DNA of 64,000 bases from Diospyros lotus (GCF_014633365.1 NC_068351.1:13026907-13090906); one strand, 5' to 3'. Numbered from the stretch's first letter, positions 13,701 through 23,944 are shown. Notes: a model not told the origin generated them from the letters alone. Numbers and translations are program-made.

Positions 13701-16700
13701 TAAGACTCCAAACTTTAGATGAATAATTGCCTCTTCTACAAGGAATTGATTTTCTTTCAATTCCATAATAATTAATCCTAATCCTAATCTTTATCTTTAT
13801 CCTTCTCAAATCATATTAAGATAATGTCCATATATGTTTCCGATTTATCTCTCAATTATCCCTTGGAGGCAATTCTAATCCTTCTCAAATTCTCTTCAAT
13901 AATATATATATATAATAATTATGTTTTTTCCTTATCTATCCCAAACTTAATCAAGTTTAATTCAAAATTCCAGCCCCATGTAAATCCTTCCACAGCTATG
14001 ATAATCCCTCTTATTTCAATCTCCATTTAGAATCTGAACTCAATTCCAATTTCTTTGCAACTTTAAATGATCCTAATTTACAATGGCTTTAGAAGAAATC
14101 CTATTTCCTCTTGGATTTTGGTTTCCCTCTTATTTGTCTCTTTCTAAAAATTTGGGAGTGGAATCCAACTTGGTTTCTCAAAGGCAATCTGTATCTCACT
14201 CCCAATTCCTAATCAAATTCTAACAACCAATCTCTTACTCAGGTCATTGGAACCCCTGACATTCCAAGAAATTACTTCTTCTAGAACCCCTATCATAAAG
14301 ACAAGGCTAAGATCCCCTTCCATTTCCCACAGTTTGCAAGAAGCCCCTATTGTAAGTAATAAAACACTCAAATTTCTTAAACTCTCTTTCACGTGTTTTA
14401 TTGGAGGAAATTGATTTCCTATAACTATCCTTCTCCTTCAATTTCCTCCCATTATCAATCTTATGAAAAACTTCAAATGCCATATTCAAATCCTTTGATT
14501 GAAGGCCTGAAACCAGACCTAATTCCTTAATCCTGCTAAAAACCCAATCTCATTCATCCAACAGCATATCAGGTCCAGTTAAGGAATCTCAACTTCCAAA
14601 TCAACAGGTTCAAACACAACAATAGATTTAAGGAGGTTTATTTATTCTTATTCTTTGAACCATTATTCTATTCTAAGAAGGTCTATTTCTTCTTCTTTGA
14701 ACCATTATTCCATTATAAGGTGCTATAGCATGCCTCTTGTCATGACCCCAAGGAATCACCAAGGCTATAATAGCAATACATATTATATGTATTTTCTTTT
14801 GGTTGTACTCTTTGGCGATGATTGTTAGTATCTTCAGTTGTAAAGCCTATAAATAGGCTGGATTAGTTAGAGAATCATATGATGAAATGACATTTAAATT
14901 CTTGTTTCTCTCTCAACTCTGATTTCTCTCTCATTCCCTTCTGATTTCTCTGTTCTCTCTCTATTCTTGTTGTTCTCCCTCTCTTTCTATCTAATTCTCC
15001 CTCAATTATCTTTGTTTTTGTTCTGTCTCTCCCTCAATGTCTGCTCTCTCTTCCCCATACTCTTCTCAATTTCCATTCTAAACCTTAGGTAAATCCTAGG
15101 ATTGTGACAAATGGTATAAGAGCCAATCGTTCCTCAACTGAGAGCAAAGAAATTTCCGGTTAACATATAGGCAAATTCTAAAGATCTAGGCTCGAATTTG
15201 ACAGCTAAAGCAGTTCTCGACTTGGAATTGAAGGGGAAGCAAGCCAGGTGAGATAGTGATTCCAAGTGAATTTGAAGGCAGATTAGAGTGGCGTAGTCGA
15301 AAGCAGATATTGAACAATCGCTGAACATTAGTGAGTGCAATTCAATAAGGCAATCTCAACTATGATTGAAACGGAGTTAGGACTGTTGAAGTCCAATCTA
15401 GGTCGCGACGAAAGCGAGCAACTCTCAATTGTTGAAGTGCGATTGAGGCAAAGCAAGAAGGCTAGTGCTGGAAGCTGATAGAGAAGCATAGCCAGGCTAT
15501 CCTCGAAAGCGGATTGAAGGGGATTTTCAAGAAGTTGCAACAAAGGCGATCAATTGTAGGAGGTGTTATCAAAGTCGAGCATGTTTCAGGAGATTGTTCC
15601 ATAAATTTTGACAGTTTCAGCAAGACAGATAGATTGAGTTAGGAAGGCGCATAATGGAAGCAGATTGCGATTGCGATCATCGACGATAGGTCACACTAGA
15701 TCATCAACAATTGCTGAAGCAAAATCGGTTTGCTAAACTGGAAGCAACAATTGAGGCGCTTAGGTTTGCTGAATTAAGTTTTAGTGAATTTAGGTTTGCT
15801 GAATTTTAGTACCGGAATAAGTTTCTGAAGAAGTCCTTGAAAGCTGATCAAGACGTTGTTATAGTGGTGAATTTTCAAGGAATTGAACTATAGAAATGGC
15901 CGAAGGACTTCTTGAAAGTGCACAGTCATTTGGGAAAACATTCAAGGAAGAATGCGCTGCAATAAGAAAAAGGAATCAAGGACCTCAATGAAAACTGGAC
16001 AACTTTTTGATTCTATTTTCACAGAAACTTCAAGTTAATATTCCGGGTGAATGTTTTTCTAAGGAATATTCTGCTTCCTTAAATCAGATTGGAGATGAGA
16101 GTTGCAACGAAAAGTTCGATAAATTAAAAAAAAAAAGGTTTAATTACTGATTAGCAAGTCAGGTTTGAGGAATTGAGATGATTGATGCTCAATTCCCATC
16201 TGACTCTAAATGAATCTTATTTTGTATCAAATTTCATCTGTGGTCTAAAAAATGACCTAAGGTCTACTATGAAAACGATGTGTCTTGCCACAGTAAACCA
16301 AGTGGCTGAAAAGGCTAGGCAGCAAGAATGGGTGCTAGAAGCCATTTACAGAAAGCATGGGCTGCAGACAAAAAGTTATACTAAGAGCAGCCAGCAAATT
16401 GGAGGTACTCTTGAGGCTACTGAGTTCCTAAGATTAGGAATGGATGATGCAAGAGTGAGGAAAGACTTGAATTGGAGAAAACAATTCAGGATAACAAATA
16501 AGGAAAGGCAACTACCGAAGAGGTTATTGAGGCTCCACTGGAGGAGAAATCTGTTGCAATGAATTCGGTTACAGTTGTCAATGAACCAGAAGAAGAGTGA
16601 ATGTGCTTATTGAGAGGTTGCAGGAGGAAAATGAGGAATTATTCGATGAACTGACAAAGGAAGCAAAGTCCATTGCATTACCCTGGTGCATAGTCCAATG

Positions 16701-19401
16701 TCTGAAGAACCGGCTAAAGTCCAGAAATGGAACATTAAGGGGAATGGTTTTGAGAACGAAGATTCTAAGTACTATTTCTTTGACTTTGGTTTCGGAGAAA
16801 GCTGAAGACAATATGAGTGTTTTTTATCTTGGACAATATGACTGTATTGTTGTCATATCAAATGGTGTAGACCAGATTCGGAAGATGAAGGAAGAGAAGG
16901 TTGTTGCCATCTGGTTCAGGAGCTTTGACATGGAGATCCTTGTGGTCTACAGTTTATGTCTACAGGGAAAGCAAAAGCAAAGGAACATAAAAGTGAAGAG
17001 GAAGAGGCCTAGAAGGAGAAAGAAAGAAAGAAAGAAGAACCAAACAGATCACAAAGGCAACGATTGGATGAAGAGTAGGGCCAATAGTTGTTAGTTCTTG
17101 GGGACAAAAACTCTCAAGAGGGGAATTGTCACGATCCCAAGGAATCCCCAAGGATATAATAGTAATATGTATTATATGTATTTTCTTTGGTTGTACTCTT
17201 CGGCTAGGGTTGTTAGTACCTTCAATTGTAAAGCCTATAAATAGGTTGGATTAGTTAGAGAATCATATGATGTGATGACATTTGAATTCTTGTTTCTCTC
17301 TCAACTCTGATTTCTCTCTCGTTCCCTTCTGATTTCTCGATTCTCTCTCTATTCTTGTTGTTCTCCCTCTCTTTCTGTCTAATTCCCCCTCAATTCTCTT
17401 TGTTTTTGTTTTGTCTCTCCCTCCATTTCTGCTCTCTCTTCCTCGTACTCTTCTCAATTTCCAATCTAAACTCTTGGTAAACCTTAGGATCGTGACACCT
17501 CTCTATGCTTGTATTATGAACATCAACAACTACTTTAACTTTGGAAGGACTTGAACAGGCTTTGTTCCTAGGAAGAGAACTTCTTGTGGTCATCTAATGC
17601 ATATATGCTTTAGAATTAGGAATAGGACATATTCTTTCCTACAGCACTCCAGCCAGGTCACTTCCTCTATTCATATACATTTTACTGCTCTGAAATCCTC
17701 CACTAGTTGAAATTATTTGGATATAAGATAGGAATAAACAAGGAAAAAGAAGAATAAAGCCCACAAACACCTATATATCAGCCTTTCTATAAAATCATCC
17801 TCCTTCATCCTTAGAAGGGACTTTTGAGTTTCTTCTCCGAGTGCTGACCAAAAATCCACCAATGTATCAACAGAGAGTCTTGCCGTGTGCAGAGCACATG
17901 CTTCTCTAGTTCCATGTGCTCTTCCGTAACCCACTGCTGCTTGACTGATCCAACCTCGACCTCCTCCACCACAGGCATCAGGATAAAGCAATTCTCGCTC
18001 CCTTTCCCTTGCACGTGCGCTGTCAAACACCTGAATCAGAAGGACATTGAGCTACTATAAATTGGAAAGGTAGAAAAGAAAAAGGAAAAAAAGGAAAGAA
18101 AGAAAGTAAATAAAAGGGGAAAAAAAAAGTGGAAAAATGTTTTTGAAACTGTAATCTGAGGACGCAACCTACAATTTGGAGACCCTTTAGAGACCTTGAA
18201 CACAGATAGCAGTCTAAAAGGGTCAGTGCACCATCTCTTGTTGTGATCAAACCTCCCCAAGGGTGAACTGATGGATCCTGAACATCATCTGTGATGCCCA
18301 AATTACCACCATTTTGAAGTTTCACTGGTCCTTGCTTGTTGCAATGAAGGAGCTGACTTGCTCCATCCTGCTGCAAAGACTTTCCGTACATGACAATCTG
18401 AAAAAAACCTTCAAGCAGTAACCCATTGCATCTAGAGCAATACATGTTCTTACGAGCTTGCTCAAAGAGCATTTGCTTGTCAACTCTTAGAAGCTCCTGC
18501 CGTGCTTGTGCTGAGAGGTCATTCCAGAACTGCATAACACATACATGACACATGATCAGTGACTAGCCACACATCAGAAGCTAAATTCAAAGAGAACCAG
18601 ATGCAGTCATTCCCAACCAGCACCAAAAATGACAGAATTAATGAGATTTTTATTGCATTCCTTAAATTATTCAGGGAAGATTACATTCATCAGGCTACCA
18701 ACATAAAAAAAATGTGGATATATAATTAAAAGTGTAATCTTTTCACTTTGCAGTATTCTTGGCAATGATGCAGAACAATCACAAAACCACAAGAGAAGTT
18801 CGTGATCACTTAAAACTTCAAATTATGCAATTGCAAATTTGAGACAAATATATTGAACTCTTTACAGAGAAAGCAGTACCCAAAACACATTTTGCTTAAC
18901 AAAATCGCTGAAAATAGCTCCCTCCCTGTAATAGTTAATCAAAATTGGAATTCAACTAAGATTTTATAGTCAAGGACATATCTTAAAATAAAAATGAACC
19001 TCAAAATTCCATCTTAGGACTGTGAATAACGAATGCGGATGCCAAACTGGATCTGACACAGACAAAATCCAATCAGAACAAAGTTACCATCGCACACTAA
19101 AATCATGAAAGAGAATGCCATAACTTGATTCTACATGCTGTAAGATCCAAATTTTAACTGTACAATTTTTCAACGAAAAAATCACAGAAACCAATAAAAC
19201 AGAACGATAATCTGGAATTCCAATTCGTCCAAGAAACCATAAATCCAGTACCTTCTCAAGCTGATTATAGGTGACATCGCCGCGATGCTTAGACCAGAAT
19301 CCGCTGGCCGAAACTGATCCGTTTGAAGAAGGAAACGAGCAAAACGACGCGGTGCCATTACTCAATTGATGACCAATCCTCTGCGCCGCTAATCCTGGCA
19401 T
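3824..19401 (-). CDS. Conserved plant NST1-like protein gene, exons 1-6 (3' end outside window)
   Basis: Six exons splice in frame: 19401-19252, 18529-18173, 18030-17771, 4794-4653, 4451-4080 and 3955-3824. They encode 471 residues from the ATG at 19401. Three CxxC pairs (C81/C84, C157/C160, C263/C266) could bind metal; an acidic run (EEAEEEE-DDDSMDKDG) lies near residues 421-436. From memory this matches a conserved, largely uncharacterised plant family annotated 'stress response NST1-like'; its function is not established. Donors are GT except the last, which is GC (AG|GCAAGT). Phases agree across every junction, which strongly supports the model. Intron 4 is about 13 kb and filled with transposons. 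Further exons must lie left of the window, beyond the gypsy element. No stop or frameshift was seen in the exons, so the gene looks alive. Confidence 0.87.
5150..5330 (-). repeat. LINE (RTE-like) 3'-end remnant
   Basis: The minus strand encodes MDRDDWQARIYVAD, which resembles the C-terminal tail of plant RTE-type LINE ORF2 (MDRxxWRxRIxVADP). The upstream reading is full of stops. Related tails occur at 6911-7105 (plus) and 53280-53345 (plus). It lies in intron 4 of the NST1-like gene. Confidence 0.5.
6125..6493. mobile_element. Tourist-like (PIF/Harbinger) MITE
   Basis: The left end reads GGTAGTGTTTGCTAA. The reverse complement of the right end reads GGTGGTATTTGTTAA (12 of 15 match). TAA flanks both ends (6122-6124 and 6494-6496), the trinucleotide target duplication expected of PIF/Harbinger elements. 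It has no coding capacity and is 369 bp long, inside intron 4 of the NST1-like gene. Confidence 0.72.
6911..7105 (+). repeat. LINE (RTE-like) ORF2 C-terminal remnant
   Basis: The open stretch contains RGGGRPKKTRWENLRHDIRY and then MDRDGCRSRIYMANP, the conserved end of RTE-clade LINE ORF2. There is no upstream RT in this orientation, as expected of a 5'-truncated LINE. It lies in intron 4 of the NST1-like gene. Confidence 0.6.
7620..7961 (-). repeat. 3' LTR of copia element 1
   Basis: It shares long blocks with 11863-12273, for example TCTCCAAATCACCTTATCAC. It ends ...TTTCTAACA next to the polypurine tract. It is 342 bp, shorter than its partner because it lacks a 46-bp internal duplication and a few terminal bases. 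Confidence 0.85.
8010..11740 (-). pseudogene. Broken gag-pol of copia element 1
   Basis: Gag lies at about 11710-11150 and has several in-frame stops at tryptophan positions. The protease motif WVLDSGVTDHMTH is intact near 11060. The integrase core near 10385-10086 has IQTDNGKEY and TPQQNGVVERKN. The integrase C-terminal block KVFGCTAFVHI is near 9990. RT fragments include SPRAWFGIF and the catalytic VYIDDIIVTGG near 8920. The RT end LIYLSHTRPDVAY is near 8610. RNase H ends with [14 protein letters not shown] near 8130. Frameshifts and stops separate nearly every domain, and codon use is AT-rich. It is a fossil. Confidence 0.87.
11840..11852 (-). promoter_or_regulatory. Primer-binding site of copia element 1
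   Basis: The minus strand reads TGGTATTAGAGCC, one base from the initiator tRNA-Met type site. It is 10 bp inside the assigned edge of the right LTR. Confidence 0.75.
11863..12273 (-). repeat. 5' LTR of copia element 1
   Basis: It begins TGAAACAAGC on the plus strand, beside the primer-binding site, and ends ...TTTCCAACA before CACAT. A block of about 46 bp (TCCAAATCACCTTATCAC...) is present twice in tandem here and once in the other LTR, so the duplication arose after insertion or was lost from the partner. Confidence 0.85.
12279..14732. other. Intronic AT-rich sequence without a gene
   Basis: This part of intron 4 of the NST1-like gene holds no convincing coding sequence on either strand. 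It contains a short direct repeat (about 23 bp, AAGTCATAAATATTTACCAA, near 12758 and 12787), the 116-bp tandem duplication annotated separately, and text that looks repeat-derived but that I cannot assign to a family. Confidence 0.5.
13591..13820. repeat. Two-copy tandem repeat, 116-bp period
   Basis: The block starting TCCAAACTTTAGATGAATAA recurs at 13707 with a few substitutions (for example GTTTTCAG versus CTTTCAAT). The end of each copy is AAATCATATTAAGA. It is a simple local duplication in the intron. Confidence 0.8.
14738..15109 (+). repeat. 5' LTR of the gag-only element
   Basis: It starts TGTCATGACCCCAAGGAATC and ends ...CCTAGGATTGTGACA. A candidate promoter TATAAATAG lies near 14850, followed by a CT-rich leader with TCTCTCTC repeats. 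The end inverted repeats TGTCA/TGACA are perfect. Confidence 0.92.
15112..15124 (+). promoter_or_regulatory. Primer-binding site of the gag-only element
   Basis: TGGTATAAGAGCC lies two bases inside the left LTR and is one base from the initiator tRNA-Met type site. Confidence 0.78.
16182..16562 (+). pseudogene. Gag-like fragment of the gag-only element
   Basis: The open stretch contains LTLNESYFVSNFICGLKNDL followed by a VNQVAEKARQQE motif. This is the typical LSESYFVSSFISGLK...A..LARLQE part of gypsy-type gag. It has no N-terminal half and no zinc knuckle that I can see. It is a relic, and the rest of the internal region (15125-16180) is stop-riddled. Confidence 0.65.
16597..17094 (+). other. 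Unrecognised coding-like segment inside the gag-only element
   Basis: A 165-codon open stretch starts with a Glu-rich segment (RLQEENEELFDELTKEA) and ends in a very basic tail (KRPRRRKKERKK). A second frame here also reads well for a short way (GNGFENEDSKYYFFDFGFGES). I do not recognise either as a retroelement domain. It could be divergent gag or a captured host fragment. A real product is unlikely. Confidence 0.35.
17127..17497 (+). repeat. 3' LTR of the gag-only element
   Basis: It starts TGTCACGATCCCAAGGAATC and ends ...CCTTAGGATCGTGACA. It aligns to the left LTR throughout with scattered substitutions, several of CpG type (CACGATCC versus CATGACCC). Confidence 0.92.
17771..19401 (-). 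CDS. NST1-like gene, 5' exon block (exons 1-3)
   Basis: Exon 1 encodes 50 residues ending YNQLEK before donor GTACTG. Exon 2 (119 residues) begins FWNDLSAQARQELL and carries MYCSRCNGLLLEG. Its donor is read as ATT|GTAGGT because that keeps phase 0 with exon 3. Exon 3 begins VFDSARARERERELL, includes a Gly-rich DACGGGGRGWIS stretch, and ends in phase 2 at TATAG|GTGTTT. Acceptors are canonical AG after pyrimidine-rich tracts. The two introns are 722 and 142 bp. Confidence 0.85.
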
Positions 19402-19716
19402 CTTCAAACTCTCACCGATTCATTAATCAAGTTTTTCATCACCCGGCTCCTCCAATACAGATCAGAAACCTGTAAGTTGGACAGAGTTTCACAGATTTAG
19501 GAATGCATCATCTGCACAGTGATCTGCTTAGAGTCAGTCAATCGTTCTATAGATCGAAGAAGAGGAGAATTCCTGATCGACTTCTCGACTGATAGAGCCC
19601 TGGCCATGAATTGGATTTCGACCGATCGAAGAAAAATGAAAATTTAGATATTCAGAGGTAGAGACACGTAGGGGTTTTCGCCGATGAAATTTGCATTATA
19701 TATGTCTGTACACAAA

Positions 19717-19719
<3 letters not shown>

Positions 19720-19753
<34 letters not shown>
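19720..19753. repeat. (GA)n microsatellite upstream of the NST1-like gene
   Basis: About 17 GA units lie some 320 bp upstream of the ATG at 19401. On the gene's sense strand this is a (CT)n tract, common in plant promoters and 5' leaders. Confidence 0.9.
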
Positions 19754-19755
<2 letters not shown>

Positions 19756-19948
19756 CAACCCCAGCTCACAAATCGTATCCCAACCACAGTCACGCTCAAG
19801 TAGGGTTGAAAATATGTTTAATTGAATCGAATTTAGTGGAATTGAGTTTTAGTTTAATTTCACTTCACTCGTTTAAAATTAGTTTAACTCAGTGATTTAG
19901 TTTGAGTTTAAATTAATAAATTTTTTTACCTTGAGCTTACTTAAACGA

Positions 19949-20591
19949 GAATAATGTTATTTGTACAGATAAAATTTTGAAAAATGCTATTGGTATACCT
20001 TTGTGTATTTCTTGGACTACATAAAGGTGTATCAATGACAAAAAAGCCCGTCATGAGGTGCAGGGTATTTTGGTCATAATATCCCCTTATGTAGCTCAAG
20101 ATGTACAAAATGATTGTACATCTAGCATGATTCTAAAATTTTTACAAAGTGACTTATAGAGATTTAAATGGCTATTTTGCCCATTCCTTCTCCTCATAAA
20201 GACCATTTTATCCCTTCTTCTCCTCTTTCCCTTTAGTACTGCCTTGCCCTCATTGCCAACCACTACCTCGTCGCTCGTCGCCCGTGCTGCATTCTTGCCT
20301 AATCGATCGTCATCGCCTACTGCATTCTCGCCTGGTTGACATCCGCCACGAAAGGCGAGGCGACCAGATAAGGATGCAGTTGGCAACAAGTGGTGAGATG
20401 AAGGATGCGGCGAAAGAAAGACTATGAGAGACGGTGCTGGAGGAGAAAGGGGGAGCAGTTGTTAGTTGTTGAAGGGAAAATGAGAGAGATGGGGGAAATG
20501 AGAGAATATTGCGAATTTATCATGATAATTTTTTTAATTTATCGCGAGAACACGTACCTATAAAATCCTTATTGTATGAATAGCATGACCT
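19949..20591. mobile_element. Mutator-like MITE with a nested MITE
   Basis: It is flanked by CTTAAACGA (19940-19948) and TTTAAACGA (20592-20600), a 9-bp target duplication with one mismatch. The ends are short imperfect inverted repeats (ATGTTATTTGTACA against ATGCTATTCATACA). The GC-rich interior includes an antisense open stretch of 97 codons that I judge non-genic. A related smaller copy is nested at 19980-20134. Confidence 0.62.
19980..20134. mobile_element. Mutator-like MITE nested in a related MITE
   Basis: It is bounded by AAAATTTTG (19971-19979) and AAAATTTTT (20135-20143), a 9-bp duplication with one mismatch. Inner blocks such as TTTTGGTCATAATA and GTACATCTAGCATGATTC recur, slightly changed, in the copy at 31769-31952. 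Confidence 0.62.
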
Positions 20592-20600
20592 TTTAAACGA

Positions 20601-22474
20601 ATCTAGTAAGTTATTTAATTCAATTAATTAGACTTAAATAGTATTCAAATGGGTTAATATAAACTAATAAATTAATTTGAATCAAACAATTTACGAGTTT
20701 ATTTTATTAAGTAAACTCGTTTAACTCAAATTAGTCTAAATACCTAAAAAGAAAAAAAAAAATCTTCCTTCAATGCATCAAAATTTAATCAATTGGGAAA
20801 AAGTACATGAATGAAATATACAATAATTTTGAATTAATAATTTTATCTTAATTAATTATATATTACATGCAAATTTAATTTACTATAAGATATTCATTAG
20901 AAACAAGAATAAATTTCTAATCATAAATAAAAAAATTCATAATGCTTGAAAATTCTTCTCATGTATTTTATTAGAGAAAATTGTAATAATCATTCATGAG
21001 ATTTAATGTAATTGCAAAAATTACCATTCATGTTTTGATAATATCAATAACCTATCTATTATTAAATAAAAAGATGAAATGACTATTTTACCGTTCATTA
21101 TCTCTCTTATTTCATTTTTTTCTCCTTAATCTTTCATTTGATTTTAGAAAAGAAAAAAATTACTAGTGGTTATCAACAACTAACACCATTAAATTATTTA
21201 AAGAAATAAAGCACACAGTGTTATTATCGTGAACAACTATTGACGACATAAACCCATGCTATTGTATACCAAGAGAGAGAGCATCTGAGAAAGAAAAATA
21301 AGAATTGGGAAGAAAATCTTTAAATATAAGGGTATTTTAGTCATATTATAATGTTTAATTGGGGTTAACTAACAATAAGAGAAAATTAAAACATAATACT
21401 AAATTTAATAGATACTTTTTGAATTTTTCAAATGTTAAGAATAGTTCTTATAATTATCTTAAATCTCAAAGTTATGGCATGATTATCATTTATAATTAAT
21501 TATTTTTTAATAAAAATATGAGTTGATTTTTAAAAAAAAATATCATGATATTAAATTAATTATTCTCTAATTCCATTAATCCTTAACCCCATTTCCCATT
21601 TCGTATTTTAGTTAGTAGGAATGACACGACAAAAAAAAAAAAGTTAGAAATCTGTAGTCATTTGTTATTTAATAGTTAACATATAATTAAGGAAAAATGT
21701 TTAGGACCTAATGGGTGAACTTTCGTAGGGTTTGATAAATTTTAACATGTAATAATTTTTACCACATTATCAAGTTTAAAAACCTACGAGTTAGGTCTTA
21801 TAATAGGGGAAAAATGTGCATAACTATTGACATAGTCTCTTTTTTTTGTGTGTGTCTTTTCTCAAAAGGATTTGGCACCAACTATCTTCACTATAGCGAG
21901 CACAAACTTGTAGAAATAGTAAAGCCTCATTATTAGGAAAACTCTCAATGATGAGTCAAGTCTAATGTTGCTTGACTAAATTAAATATTTTAAAAATTCC
22001 ATAATAGAATGCTATATTCCCTTTCTCTCTCATTCCTCCTTACAATGGTCTATATCTCTCTTTACAAAGATAAGCAATCAATTTGTTGGGATTCAATCGA
22101 ACCCTTTAGTAATACAATTCATATAAAGAAAGTATGAAACAATGAAGAGATAGAGAAAAAGAAAGAGAAAGTGAGAGAGAGAATATAAGAAGAAAACCCA
22201 ATTATTATATAATAGGAAAGACCTTTACAATTCAACTAAAAAACCACTAAGAGTCTAGTAGAAAAAGGTAAAGAAGTGGTTTAAAGGGATACTATAAGAT
22301 AAATATGGAGGGAAAAAGCAAAATATAGAAAAACTTACATGAATGTTATTAGGATATTTGGAAATAGAAGGAAACAAACTAAAAAAAACATTATTTCTTG
22401 CTTTCTTTGTTCTTTCTCAATATAGTTTTGTGTTTCAAAAAAAAACGCAAACCTAGCATCATGATCTTATCCCA
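20601..22474. other. AT-rich intergenic sequence without a gene
   Basis: I see no coding sequence, RNA gene or LTR here. Motifs such as TTACGAGTTTATTTTATTAAG and CTCGTTTAACTCAAATTAG at 20690-20740 resemble the sequence left of the MITE at 19805-19940, so an older repeat was probably split by it. Confidence 0.5.
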
Positions 22475-22482
22475 TCGCTAGG

Positions 22483-22647
22483 CTATGTTGCACGAAAACA
22501 CCTCAAATGAGTCGTTTCTCCATTTTCGAAACGTTTCCTATTCTCGTTTTGAACTCTATTTATGCTTATTTTTTTAGAAAAATGTTCGTTTCCACGTTTT
22601 CTTTTTCTATCGAAAACATTTCCCGTTTCCGTTTTCGTGCAACATAG
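22483..22647. mobile_element. hAT-like MITE with perfect 8-bp target duplication
   Basis: The ends CTATGTTGCACGAAAAC and GTTTTCGTGCAACATAG are perfect inverted repeats. TCGCTAGG flanks both sides (22475-22482 and 22648-22655), an exact 8-bp duplication as made by hAT transposases. The element is 165 bp and non-coding. Confidence 0.9.
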
Positions 22648-22804
22648 TCGCTAGGTTCAATTCCATGAGTTGTTTATATATATATAATATTTATATATAA
22701 TGTTGAGTAATGTTAAAGTGAAATAAATATATCATTTATTGAACATTATTTTTTAACTTCCAAACACTCTTATTAATTGATAAGATAATTTAAAACATGA
22801 TCGA

Positions 22805-23533
22805 TGATGATTAGAGCCAATCATTACTAAGTTTGTCCAAAGTTGAGTCTATCTGATAGTTGTCCTTGACCTCGAGCTTGTTTAAAACTTGCATGACCAA
22901 CGACAGTGGCGAAGCCAAAGAAGATTTTTAACTGAGGCAAATTATATTTATAAATTGAATTTTATTATTTTTATAATTTTTTTATTTAATTTTTAAAATA
23001 CATAATTTAAATTATTAAATTTTACAGTTATATCTATCTAGTTGGGGCCAAATTATAATTTTAACATTGACTAAATTATAATTATCTATAATAATATATA
23101 TAAAAAATCAAAAAAATAGAAAAGTCAGCTGGGGCCAAGGCCCCAGCTGGCCGTAACGTGGCTCTGCCAGTGACCAACAAGGACATGGTTTCATCCTTTA
23201 ATATAACATTTGATGATCAAATCAGTCTCGATATTAGAGATAGAGCAAAATAATGGATAATAAATGACATACTTGCCTTTTGGAATTCGTGCTCGTGTAT
23301 AGGCATATTATAGAATAAATAGGTGTCCGTGATCATGCCATGTGGTCGATCGGATCTCAATCTCTAGGTCGACCTTTAATAAAAGGTGGTGGAAATCTAA
23401 ATCCAAATTGAAATTTGGATTTAGTCATTTGGCTTTGACCTTTTATCTAAATATAGTCTCAACTCAAATATAAATTTAAATATAGAATCTCAAGTACTTG
23501 TTTGGTTTTACCAAATTTAGGGTCGTCCTAACA
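22805..23533 (-). repeat. Left (3') LTR of the Tat-like element, carrying a MITE
   Basis: Blocks such as TTAGAGCCAATC, GATCATGCCATGTGGT and ATTTGGATTTAG match the right copy. The difference in length is explained by the hAT-like MITE at 22904-23172. Confidence 0.65.
22904..23172. mobile_element. hAT-like MITE inside an LTR
   Basis: The ends CAGTGGCGAAGCCA and, as reverse complement, CACTGGCAGAGCCA form imperfect inverted repeats. The flanks ACCAACGA (22896-22903) and ACCAACAA (23173-23180) form an 8-bp duplication with one mismatch, typical of hAT. It is 269 bp, AT-rich and non-coding. Confidence 0.82.
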
Positions 23534-23944
23534 ATATTTGTGGCTCTAAAAAAAAATTATTTTGATAACTCTTTAATAATATAAATAAATATTAAAAATA
23601 ATTTAAAATTTACTTTTTTTACTTTTTGAGATACAAAATCACTAATTAAAATTTTATATTCAACTTTAGAAAATAAATATTTTTTAATTGACAATATAGA
23701 CTAGAAGAAAATATTTGAAAACATAAGAGTTGAATAAGTAAAAAATGTGGAGAGTCCCCAGCCAATTCCTGCAAATTAAAAAGTCATCGATTACTTTTAT
23801 TTTTTTCTTTAATAAATAGATCAATTCGGATTCCCCAGATGAAATTTCCAATATCCAAAGAATCTTCTTATAAAATTGTCCTCTTAAAATAATGCCACTT
23901 ATTATCTTCTTTTTCTTTTTTTTTGGTTGCATGATTGGTTTACA

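Larger units (their letters stand above)
14738..17497 (+). mobile_element. Non-autonomous gag-only LTR retrotransposon
   Basis: Near-identical LTRs of 372 and 371 bp enclose about 2.0 kb. The element is flanked by a perfect 5-bp target duplication, CCTCT (14733-14737 and 17498-17502). A primer-binding site TGGTATAAGAGCC (15112-15124) follows the left LTR and a purine run ending AAGAGGGGAAT (17116-17126) precedes the right LTR, so the element reads on the plus strand. Only a degraded gag-like segment is recognisable. No protease, RT or integrase is present, so it must have depended on another element. It sits in intron 4 of the NST1-like gene, antisense to it. Confidence 0.92.

Noticed and set aside
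20096..20389. 97-codon minus-strand open stretch inside the Mutator-like MITE
   Set aside because: The coding-like look comes from a GC-richer core (CGTCGCTCGTCGCC words). It has no transposase motif and the unit is MITE-sized.
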